Source: Trichinella spiralis (Eukaryota > Nematoda > Enoplea > Trichinellida > Trichinellidae). Taken from it: 64,000 bases of DNA. The notes under the pieces were generated by a model. That model searched no databases and was not told where the DNA came from. It saw only the letters and a list, made by a program, of their open reading frames with translations. The DNA lies in assembly GCA_000181795.3 (NCBI GenBank), contig CM012953.1, positions 10,555,677 to 10,619,676 of the forward strand. Reading direction: 5' to 3'. Positions 50,228 through 64,000 of this stretch are shown here, in pieces. Positions within the stretch are counted from its first letter, which is position 1. Each line of letters starts with the position of its first letter. A program made the position numbers and the translations under genes.

Positions 50228-52700
50228 CTAAACACTCTAATTCGGATCATTTTAATTCGTTCAGTTATACAAAAAATAATGTAAAATAAAATTATTAAAA
50301 AATATAAATTCTTTTAAAGTAAACAAATAAATGTACCATTGTAATATCTGACTATTAACAATTTAAATTCAGACAACAAAATTGCAATTTAAAGGCAGCG
50401 AAAAGTATAAGCATCGAATCAAAATTATATTAATATTAAAAAAACATATAGTGTACATACTTATTTCGCAGTTTCCGCAATGAAAAAATACATAGGATGT
50501 AAAAAATAAAGATATACTAAATCACAAACTTCGCGCTACAGTACGCAACAATTAAAAAGCACGTACTATAAATAATCATACAGTACTATAATAATTTGAG
50601 CAATTGGTCACTGTTGAATGATAACTTAATTCAGTAAAATAAATATCAATTTTAATTTGAAAAATATTATATGATCGATCAGATTTGAAGATATATTTAA
50701 TAGAAATTTCATTTTGTTGAAAATTATTGAAAATGGGGTACTGATGCTCGTGCAAAACTGAGTTCTTATTAAATTTTGTATAAATTGTTTACCACAATGT
50801 AGTAGTGCTATTTGATTTTGCAGAATGTTGAAAATACTTAATAATTTTTGACAAAAGATGGTCACAGAATGCTTGCTTTTCTAATTGCTTTTTGACGACC
50901 AAGTATTTTGATTCACATCTTTTTTAAAACTAAAAGACCACTGGTCTGCACCCTGTAGTAAAACATCAGTTGCATTTTAATTTCTTTTTTCACAATCAAT
51001 TTCGGAAATATAATCGTATTGCTAGTATGTTTGCTGTCATTTTTCATGATTCCTGATCTTTTATTGAAAACTCATTTCAACATCTTATCATTAATTTATA
51101 AATTAAATGCATATATATTCTTATTTACTTATATAAAATGAGAAATTATTTATTAATTTAATTTAATTTAATTTAATTAACTCCAAATACCATTTTTATC
51201 ATGATATTTTCATGAATGAATCATGAAAAGGAACTTTGCTTCGGCAAAAAACATCAATTACTGCTTTTATTAGCAGTTGTCGACTTCATAAACGTAAAGC
51301 TAACCGGTCAGATAAACGGCTTGGCAGGAAAAAACTGTCAATTAAGATTAATGGAGAAAATTTTCTCTTTCAAAAGTATTCAATAATGTGAAAAGGGACA
51401 CAAATGACAGCTTCAAGTTTGCCAATTTCAAAAGCATTTGTTCTTTGATAAAATTCAGCAAAGCGAAACGGTTGGTTGAGCGAAATAGTCGTCAGTTAAA
51501 TTTAACAATAAAATTTAGTAAGGCCATTTGTCAAAAGTGAATAATACTACATGAAGTTCATCTAATCAGTTTAAGTGAATGTTAATCTGAGAATGAATAA
51601 CTGAGCTTCAAAAAACATAATTGTACAATCAAATTAAATTAGTTGTCAATTTAAATGTTACAGGATGAGCTACAAGTAAGAAAATGTAATGCAGAAGCAA
51701 CACTGCTTGCCATCTGAAGCAATGTTTTCGAAATCATAGAATTGTCGAAAAGAAATTTATTTTAAACAATTCTTAGAAGATATAAACCGATGATTGTCAC
51801 TGATTGACGCAATATATTGAAAACTATTTGATGATTGTCTTTGATTTATAATTAAGGCAAATTATAAATACGCATTGTTCTTCAATGCTCTCTTTTGTAT
51901 CTTTCCCATGATCTCACTAATCAAGTCGCCCAGTGTGGCAGATTCATTTAATTTATATCTTCGGTGTCCGTTGTGCATTTCTTCAACGTACAATAACAAT
52001 TTTGGATAGATTACACTTTTACTTGGTGGAAAATAACAATATTCGTGTGAAATTATTGAGATTCATTTTCAATTATACAAATGACAAATATGTTGGCAAT
52101 AAAAACGAAAAAAATTACTACAAATGTATTTAACCATAAGAACAAAAAAACAGATGATTTTATATACAGTTCTAATGTTATAAAAAATTTTCTCCCCTTT
52201 TAGTTGATAAAATACTTTTAAAAAATAATAAAATATTTGTTTAAAAAGTAAAATAATGTTTACAATATACGGCCTGAAAGATCATTGGTGATTGGAGAAA
52301 TGACGTTGTCGTGACGCCAAATTGATGCTGAACGAGAATTGGTCTATTTCATTGACACTGATCAATGGGTTGAAGAATACTGAGAACTCGAAGATGTAGT
52401 TTTATAATACAAAATGAAATTTAAAATATTTAACAACTGTTGAACAAGTAAACTGTTTCAACGAGTTATAATGTCATTTCGAGATATAATTCAATAAATT
52501 AAAAGTGAATCATTCTGTTGATGCGAAAAGTACGAACAGTACCCGAAGTCAAAAGGCAACATACTTAAAATTAAAGCCCATTATTAAAGAATGCACAAGT
52601 ATTCTTCTGAACGAAACCGACATATTTCATTAGTAGAGGTTATAAAAAATATTTTGAAAAATTCTTCAATAAACTATTTGATTAAATAAATAAAAAAGAA
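50228..52700. other. AT-rich intergenic DNA
   Basis: No gene seen between NELF-B and the small locus before Smad. It includes a short (ATTTA/TTTAA)n tract at about 51160-51180. Short ORFs such as 50626-50865 (-) and 51933-52133 (+) have no support beyond length. Confidence 0.55.
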
Positions 52701-52734
52701 AATTTTTTCCACAAAGCATATTATAATTTGCAAA

Positions 52735-53013
52735 ATGAAACACAATATTCTAATGGGCAATACTGTTAATATCGTAATAGAAAATGCAAGTTCCATCGTA
52801 CCGGTCAGGTCGGCGACAATTTGTCTAGACAAACAAGTTGTGTTAGAATGCGGCGCTAGCACAGTTCACCGGTCCGTCTTTTATTTCCACATATTTTTTA
52901 AATGTTTTTTTCTCATCATCGATTCATTCATTAACGAACTTGAAATTTTTTTTCAAATCTACCTTTATTTTTTTATTTACAGTCGTATTGCGTGCAATTC
53001 ATCCACGTCGAAG
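52735..53013 (+). CDS. Hypothetical small two-exon protein
   Basis: An ATG ORF at 52735 runs through a GC-richer stretch (NTVNIVIENASSIVPVRSAT, then CLDKQVVLECGASTVH) to a GTCCGT donor after 52872. A strong acceptor TTTATTTACAG ends at 52981. Joining them gives [11 protein letters not shown] and a stop, about 56 residues. Composition and splice sites suggest a real transcribed unit, but no family is recognised, and it could equally be an upstream leader of the Smad gene 230 bp away. Confidence 0.25.
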
Positions 53014-53245
53014 TGAACTTTGGTCCATTTCATCCCACATCCGAGATGTTTGAATAATTTTTTGTCGACGGATTGTTTTTCTTTTTGTTTAATTTCTTTC
53101 TTTGCTATGAACTTTTGTCTCGCTATTTCACGCTGTGAATTGAATTTTTCCCTTTTTTTTACGTTGATGTCTTTGCAGGTTAGTTTGTGGTAACGTATTT
53201 TACTGGTCCACGTTGTGTAATTTGAAAATCCCGCCTTGAAAATAG

Positions 53246-53252
<7 letters not shown>
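52977..53252 (-). CDS. Antisense Lys-rich ORF overlapping the Smad start
   Basis: A 91-codon ATG ORF on the minus strand whose start overlaps the Smad1/5 ATG region. It is rich in Lys, Gln and Glu ([20 protein letters not shown]) and ends [20 protein letters not shown] then Leu and stop. The Lys content follows from T-rich plus-strand leader sequence, so this may be only a shadow, although the final 25 residues have non-random codon use. No family recognised. Confidence 0.15.
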
Positions 53253-57483
<4,231 letters not shown>

Positions 57484-57688
57484 AAGCACCATATCGCTAT
57501 GCTTATTTATCAACTTGATCAATTTCTGCATGTAGCACGCCTTCAGCGCAGATGTGCCTTGTGACTGACGTCTGTTAGTCACCTAGCACAGTGTTGTTTT
57601 GTTTGCCAAAAAATACTGTACTATGCTATGCTCAATATTTTAATTAAAAAGTTTCTTTGCGACATACGTAACGCTTAAATGGTCGTTG

Positions 57689-58095
57689 TTAATCTCGTTC
57701 GATGACACGATTACGGTAGGCTTTCGGCGGCAAGGTTGGTTCTAAACCCCACCAACCTTTTACGTACATCTGCAAATTTCGAAAATTAAACATGTAAATG
57801 AATCAAGCCAAAAAGACTCCGATGAACGAACCAAGCCACATGTCACACTAAGCATCACCGTTCCCAAAGCGAGAATTCGATTAAAAGTACGATTTTCTCG
57901 TTGATATCCCTCTGCGTAAGGCTCGTGCGGAATAGGAATTTCATCAAAAGTTGCTAAGCGGATCATCTTCGTTCCAGAAGACTCGTGACGAACGGAAGAT
58001 GCAGACAAAAAACGACCTAAAAAACTAATATGCAAACTAGAAGATATAGCAGACAGATACTGACAGGTATGCAAAAGTCGTGGAAGTGCAGACAT
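57689..58095 (-). CDS. Small mitochondrial inner-membrane protein, Deltamethrin_res/prag01-like
   Basis: Minus-strand exons 58095-57832 and 57769-57689 joined over a 62-nt intron (57831-57770, phase 0) give 114 residues. The first about 43 residues are Ser/Leu/Arg/His-rich without acids until HESSGTK, like a mitochondrial targeting sequence. Then come the small-protein core DEIPIPHEPYAEGYQRENRT, one hydrophobic helix (RILALGTVMLSVTCGLMYVK) and WWGLEPTLPPKAYRNR. The pattern D-x-P-x-P-x-x-Y-N-x-x-Y/L-single helix resembles the insect prag01/Deltamethrin_res family of small respiratory-chain-associated proteins; I cannot confirm that link without a search. CTTTCAG ends ten bases before the ATG. 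It converges on the Smad gene with 205 bp between stops. Confidence 0.6.
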
Positions 58096-59126
58096 CCTTC
58101 TGTATCTGAAAGATAAGTAAAGTTAATATTTTCCTTATTACAATGAATTATATTTCACAGTGACGAAACAGCACTTAAAACATTAGACTGCTTACAGACA
58201 TTACAAAACAGAAAAATCTATAATCTTAAGAAAGTTATTACAAGGAAACCACTGAAATAAATGTTATAAATGCCTATGTTAAACAAATACGAATGAGACA
58301 AACCTATATTACAAAAACTGAAAATGTATTTTCAACAATGAAAAATTAAAACAAATACAATTATTAAATTTGAAATCAGTATTATAAATTCGTTATTTCA
58401 TTAAGTATACATATTTAAGTTAAATGAAACTGAAAACAGCGTTTTAAAAATGCTTGAACATAATGCATTTCTCGGAAGCAAAACATGCACAACAAACTTT
58501 ATCAATGAAAACAAAACGTAAAATCTAAATGTATTTAATCATGAAAACAAAAATTCAAATAACATAGAACTACAGCCAGTTAATACACTCAGGAAATATA
58601 AAATAACCGTGCCATTCAAAATTAACAGAGCATTAACAGAAACATCAATCATACTTCATGAAATAAACTTGCTAAACGTCAGTAAAACGGAAATAAATAC
58701 TAAAAATCAACCTCTGTGAAAACAAGTAGATAATACATGCAAAAAACAACAATATGAGTATGCAACTTTACATAAACAATCAAATACAGTAAAACTACCA
58801 TATTAATGATTTTCAGGTCGGAAGTATTTATGTGCTGTGATAATTCATTTTTTTACTACTGTCACATGGTTCAGGAAACATTCAAAATTATTAGTTTTAA
58901 ATAATTGATAAATTCATTACTTTAAAAATTTCATTATTATCAGCAAGCAAAATAAGGCAAAAACTTTACTTCATATCAAAAGTAGCCTAGTTTGTTGGTG
59001 TGAGCCTACCTTTTACATCTTGAGCAATTATGTAAATCACCCATTCAATTCTTTTCGACACAGGTGGGACATTTAATAATTTGGTGGACGAGAAAAAATA
59101 TAACAGTGGAAGCCAAACAACAATGG
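58096..59126. other. AT-rich intergenic DNA
   Basis: Nothing coding seen; very low GC with short A-rich runs. It presumably contains the promoter of the gene ending at 58095. Confidence 0.55.
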
Positions 59127-60018
59127 GGTAGACCCCGAGTATACATCAAAGACATGCCGCTTCACACTTTGATTGGTTGTGAATTTTGCGTAGAACTCTG
59201 ATTTGTTTTAAATTTTATTGGTTTACACGGCGGCTAAATTTCATTGGTTGTTATTGCGATGAATTTTACTCGCTGTTTGGAATCTAAATTTTACTGGTTG
59301 TCATTTTCATTCATTCTATTTGTCAAATTTTGGTTTCTTTTTAATGGTCACTTTTTCATTCTAAGCTTTTACTGTTTATCTTCTATATGTATATTAGTAG
59401 TAGCTAAATTATACATTTAAAAGCTGACTAGTAATTCAAAATTATAAGTTTATTAACAAATTTGCTTGTGGTTTATTTTTGTGTATAATTACATTCATAG
59501 AACTGCTGATCAGATCTAAGAAATTCGCTTTACTTTAATTTAAACTGATTTGGTTTATTGCGTGTATACTATTGAGCATTTTAAAAACCTTGTTCAAAAG
59601 TTTGCTTTCTATTAATTTGTTTCTTAATTTGATGAAGTTAAATTTAAGTTTAAATTAAAGTATATACTGGATTTAGAAGTTATGGATGCTATTAGTAAGA
59701 AAGATCAGGTGGATTCACCATTTCACTGAATTTCATTAAATCATTAATTGTAATTAATCTTACCACATAAATATCATAAAATAGTAAAGCTTTGAATATC
59801 TGAAAACTGACCATTAAAATGAAATCAAAATTTGACAAATAGCACGCATTACAATGTACAGCACTAGTACGACCAGTAAAAATTTAAGTTTGCGACAACG
59901 AATAAAACTCATCGCAGCAGCAACTAATGAAATTTAGCCGGCATGAAAACCAATGAAATTTAAAGCCAATCAAATGTCGAGCGGCATGCCTTTGAAGTAT
60001 ACTCGGGGAGTAGACCAA
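59127..60018. mobile_element. Non-autonomous element with long imperfect terminal inverted repeats
   Basis: The left arm, about 59127-59302, and the right arm, about 59872-60018, are reverse complements with indels. For example GTATACTCGGGG at 59999-60010 pairs with CCCCGAGTATAC at 59133-59144, GCGGCATG with CATGCCGC, and GCCGGCTAAATTTCATTAG-type sequence recurs in both. Each arm contains several ATTGGT/CCAAT words. The 570-bp centre is AT-rich with no ORF. Arm length of 150-180 bp and no coding capacity fit a foldback-type or MITE element. Target duplications were not resolved. Confidence 0.65.
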
Positions 60019-60101
60019 CAGCAATCAGTGCATACACACATCAACTTCTCTACGCACAAGGAACATCACCAAACGTCATCAATATCTGCTTGGTTTGGTA
60101 C

Positions 60102-60367
60102 TACTCGGTCCCGCTTTTCTCTCATTGGTCATTACCCACGCTATTTTATTGGACCGTCAAATCTTAATCACAACTGAAGAGTTTGAATCAATGAGCAATT
60201 AGACAAAAAAAACCAATGCGACAAAGACTTCACTGAGCAATTAGACAAGGAAAACCAATACGACAAAGACTTCACGGCCAAATAAAATGAAAACCAATAC
60301 GACAAAGATTTGACGGTCTAATAAAATAGCGTGGGCAAAGACCAATGAGAGAAAAGCGGGACCGAGT
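60102..60367. repeat. 62-bp near-perfect inverted repeat flanking about three 42-bp tandem repeats
   Basis: Bases 60102-60164 (ACTCGGTCCCGCTTTTCTCT, ...GCTATTTTATTGGACCGTC...) match the reverse complement of 60306-60367 with about four mismatches. The spacer holds about three copies of a 42-bp unit containing CCAAT(A/G)CGACAAAGA, at about 60212, 60255 and 60294. The block could fold into a long hairpin. It shares the ATTGGTCATT...GCTATT word with 5945-6225 and CCAAT-rich arms with the adjacent element. Confidence 0.75.
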
Positions 60368-60370
60368 AAA

Positions 60371-62323
60371 ACCACCCCATATCTGCTTTTATAGTACTTA
60401 AAGTTCAACCCATAAGCCAATTTCTAGAAATATTCTTTTGTGTTTTTGCACATTATTTGATGAAATGCAATTTTCATATTAATTTTTCATAATCAGAGTG
60501 GTTTAAAATATAACATTAACAAAATTCCCTGTCTGGACAAGATTGCGTAACGTTAGAAAAAAACAGATTAAGAATGGTACTTGAAGTAGACCTTAACAGT
60601 ACAACTGGCAGATTATTCAATTCGGCATAGCTGAGTTACGAATAGCGGCAAAAACAAAGGTAACAGGCACCGAAAGAACCCTGTTTCTGCCAATCAAATT
60701 TCACAGTTGTTGAGAAACAGGCGCTCGTTAGATCACCAGTTGAAGCTGTGCTGTTGAAACAGCCGTAAGTTATAAAATTTTCAAAATTTATGCCATCCCA
60801 ATGTATGGCAAATAAAACCAAATAACTGCTGCAGTAAATCCCTATATAAGGGCACTGACAAAAGAGGCAAAAAACATTCAGAGAAGCCAGCGAAGTGCTA
60901 TCCGGAAGAACTGCGAAAGAATTGTTTTTTGCCATTTAGTCAGTTTTACGCAGTCGCAAGCTCAGTAAAATATACTTGCGTGGAAGATAATTCAAAACAC
61001 ACTAACAAACTAACACACCCAAACAGAGCAAAACACACAAACAAAACCACATTTCACTTCAGACGAAATTCACTTGACTGACGTCACACGCAACGTCAAA
61101 AACGGCATACGGTATCAGGTTCAGATTGTCAGGCTAAATAATTTTTAAAAAAGATAACTATAATAATCAGCAGATCTTACCTATGATAAGCAATGAAATA
61201 AAATGGGCAGATCGAAAAACAGTGCCATCTGTGATGCAACTACATTAAGATTATTTCAGCGTAAAGAGTGATGTGCAAATATGATAAATCAAATTGAAAA
61301 GAAGTCATTCATGACTTTGCTATGCAGTACGTTAGCTGATATTTTCAATAATAGAACTAGATCTTCACCATGATTTACAAAACTGCACACTATCAATTTT
61401 CTTAAAGTTAATAAAAAAATTTTTAACAAAGCACTTTTTCATAATAATAACTGAACAATCATCATACAGTTGAAACATGAATAACATGAAAAATGTTGGG
61501 CATGCTATACACCAAAATGTTGATTATTGTAACCAATAATGCAATCATGCTTAGGCAAAACAAAAAATTTGGAATATAGCACCGGCACATAGGATTTATT
61601 TTGAAGAATTAATTTTTGCTCCACACATTGTGGATTTATATCAAACATGAAATACATATCCGTGATGTGTAGCATATTGGAAAAGTGCAAAAAATCTACA
61701 ATTCCCCTTTATCATCAACTCACTTTATTTTTTCAATTCATTTGTAAAATAGCTCACTTTATAAAAAACAGATGCAAGCAATTAAAAATAAATTTCACTT
61801 TTACAACGAACGTAATTTTCTTTCGATCGGCCGAAGCAACCAAGCATCTGCACCACATAGACAAAGCGACATTCCAAAAAGTATTCCAACACAGCAAACA
61901 TTGATTATAATTTTACAATAAATAGGAAGGCTTTCATTTTATTTATTATTATTATAATATAACTGCGTTGTATCCACGTTTAATAAATAATAAATACTAA
62001 TACGGAACACGGATATCACTTCCCATTTCTTGAAACACAAACATTTCAATATCAAACATTTGACGTTTCAGTTCAACACCCACTTTGATAATAATCAGCA
62101 ATACGTTGGCAGGAAAGCAAACAATTAATTGTAAACACAAAATTACAATACCATAATTCATAAAATAAAAAATCTATTTTTGAATTATTGTTTGATAAAA
62201 ATAGAATAATTGTTTTGCCAAGATTTTATTTCGTGTGTACATTTCATCAAGATATAATATATAAGCATTGACTACTTGTGGACGTACCATACTTTCCATT
62301 GACTACGGCAGAAGTTTGAAACA
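60371..62323. other. Intergenic region before the protease gene
   Basis: No firm gene. A CTATATAAGGG TATA-like box at 60842-60852 (+) lies in a GC-richer block (about 60530-61130) that could be a promoter or solo LTR. A minus-strand ATG ORF at 60636-60935 (99 codons, Cys/Phe-rich) covers the same block. A possible terminal exon at about 61829-61904 (ATKHLHHIDKATFQKVFQHS..., stop) is followed by AATAAA at 61917, with no upstream exons recognised. Confidence 0.4.
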
Positions 62324-64000
62324 ATGATCCTTTTCAAGTGCTTATTTCTCCTTGCTTATATAACGGTATGGTTTGTTATTTTTTTAAATTAAAATTTAAT
62401 AACATAGAAAATAAAAAATTTAAGGCAATAAAAGTTCACTAAAAATAAAAGATTATCATTCTCAAAAGCATAGCATAAGCAAAAATGTGCAAATCAAAGT
62501 TAAATAATTGCTGAAATGGAAAATAATAATAAGGAATTGGCACTAAATGCTTTTCTTGTTACAGATATCCCACAATATGAACTGCAATAAGTTGACTAGC
62601 ACAAAAAATTGGATAATTGTCAAAGAAGGCTATATTGAAAAATTCCATATTTTCCTCACATTATAAATAATAAAAATTGGGGCGCAGCTCATTATTAAAA
62701 TGATTCGCATTTCGTTTCATATTTAATTAGTTGTATGTTGCTACTTGTCTAACAAAAAAAGTTAAATTGTTCAAAATTAACAATTGTTTTAATTTAATTC
62801 TACAATTTTTTGATAAATACTTTAAAATACGGTTGAAAATATTTTAAACTGTTGGGTCACAATTAAAGATTGATAAAAGCAATGAATTAAAATAATTTTC
62901 ACTTTTAGCTAGCTTTTGGCAATTATGAATGTGGCACCTTACCATCCACTTTTCCGAAAAGCGTTAGAGGAAACAGAATTTCAGGAGGCTCTGTTGCAAC
63001 ACCAAATTCTATACCATATCAAGCAAGATTAGTGTTCAGAAAAGCGGGTAATAGAATAAAACTTTGCGGAGGTAGTCTTGTTGAACTGAAACCTGGAAAT
63101 GGTAGTCAATGGGTACTGACCGCCGCACATTGCGCCTACTATGCAGAGTAAGACAATATAATATTGTTTATATTGTTAAAACTGCAGTTTTGATAACACA
63201 TTCAACTATATTGATAAATTTTATATTAGATATGGGAGACGTTTTACCCCAGATGAAGTACAGGTTATTCTTGGTGCTCACAGACCCAATGAAGAAGAAA
63301 GAACTCAACTGAAAGTTGATACAAAGCGCATAATTAGTCATCCGCGTTATGATGATGTAACAGTAGTTTATGACCTCTCTCTAGTGCTGCTTAAAGAATA
63401 TGTAATTTACAACAATGAAATTCGATCAGCATGCCTGCCTAAACCGGATGAGCCAGTTCCATTGGATGTGCCATGCTTTGCAAGCGGATGGGGATTAACA
63501 TATCGTACGTTAATGAAATCAACATATTCAAAAAGCAATAATTTAATAAATGCTGTATTAATAGATGGTGGACGTGGTTCGGACGTTTTGAGAATTGCAG
63601 AAATGAAACCATTACCAAAAGATGAATGTAGAATTAAACCAGAAGAGCATGCAATAGTTTTTTGTGCATATGGTGTTGACCGCTCTGCAACATGTCAGGT
63701 AAGTAATGCAAATATTATTCATTGACACACATGAGATTAATTCATTTTCAATGGTGAATAAAATTTTATAGGGTGATTCTGGTGGACCAGTAGTGTGTTT
63801 GAAAAACAATAAAGCAACACTGTACGGAATAGTCAGCTATGGTCCGCCTACGTGCGGAGATGCAAGGCACTCCGTAAAATTTGCCAAGGTCCCGGCAATG
63901 ATGCAATGGATACAAGATACTGCCCGAAGCATTGATTCTACTGTGCCCGTTGTGTCTCGCTTTGAACCGAAACCAAGTGAACAAAAAGCAGATCAGAAAG
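62324..64000 (+). CDS. Secreted S1-family (chymotrypsin-like) serine protease, truncated by window end
   Basis: Exons 62324-62365, 62909-63147, 63230-63504, 63565-63698 and 63772 to beyond 64000 join in frame. A signal peptide ([18 protein letters not shown]) and a short pro-segment lead to the activation site [10 protein letters not shown]. The catalytic triad is complete: His in WVLTAAHC, Asp in [10 protein letters not shown], Ser in CQGDSGGP. The S1-pocket residue six before Ser195 is Ala (sequence ATCQGDSGG), not the Asp of trypsins, so cleavage after Arg/Lys is not expected; chymotrypsin- or elastase-like preference is more likely. The C-terminal GVYT motif is replaced (SVKFAKV). Intron 3 (63505-63564) is 60 nt, has no in-frame stop and could be retained, adding 20 residues, but removing it gives the usual GWG...SDVLRIAEM spacing. 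The reading frame is still open at the last base. Confidence 0.92.

Noticed and set aside
60636-60935. 99-codon Cys/Phe-rich minus-strand ORF
   Set aside because: It has an ATG but overlaps a promoter-like or repeat-like block, has no recognised family and no poly(A) or splice context; not called as a gene.

Overview
The window is AT-rich (roughly 30% GC by eye) animal nuclear DNA. Nearly every protein-coding region is a spliced metazoan gene with GT..AG introns of about 60 nt to 2.5 kb, and the encoded families (BMP-type Smad, CDK5, K2P channel, MAGUK, tetraspanin, cytochrome b561, EDEM2, NELF-B) exist as a set only in animals. Most start codons lie 0 to about 30 nt downstream of a good 3' splice acceptor with no visible partner donor, as expected for spliced-leader trans-splicing or very short cis-spliced leaders. 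A small invertebrate, perhaps worm-like (nematode, nematomorph or another SL-using phylum), fits. A NELF-B gene argues against a Caenorhabditis-like nematode. I cannot name the species.

Layout: 299-488 (-), first exon of a possible GPCR; 3910-4820, decayed hAT transposon with TIRs and target duplication; 5945-6225, repeat with internal direct and inverted copies; 7463-9292 (+), ANKRD10-like ankyrin protein; 9708-15274 (-), MPP7-like L27-PDZ-SH3-GK scaffold; 16600-17460, repeat/LTR-like debris; 18729-19382 (+), CHMP3/VPS24; 23426-24478 and 27146-28085 (+), two tandem cytochrome b561 genes with the same intron pattern; 28825-31873 (-), two-pore K+ channel whose large first intron holds coding-like exons on the same strand; 36203-38156 (+), ADP/ATP translocase; 38355-40358 (-), complete CDK5; 41148-42026 (-), tetraspanin; 42873-43238 (+), FAM32A; 43776-48118 (+), EDEM2 with a long C-terminal extension; 48373-50227 (-), NELF-B; 53246-57483 (+), Smad1/5; 57689-58095 (-), small mitochondrial membrane protein; 59127-60370, two inverted-repeat elements; 62324-64000 (+), trypsin-family protease cut by the window end.

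The genes are mostly unrelated housekeeping and signalling genes, not a pathway cluster. Several neighbours converge tail to tail with 200-420 bp between stop codons (ANKRD10/MPP7, ANT/CDK5, EDEM2/NELF-B, Smad/mitochondrial protein). The only clear local duplication is the b561 pair. Long gene-poor AT-rich stretches fill 500-3900, 19400-23400, 32000-36100, 50300-52700 and 60400-62300. No CRISPR, bacterial-type operon, rRNA or convincing tRNA was seen.
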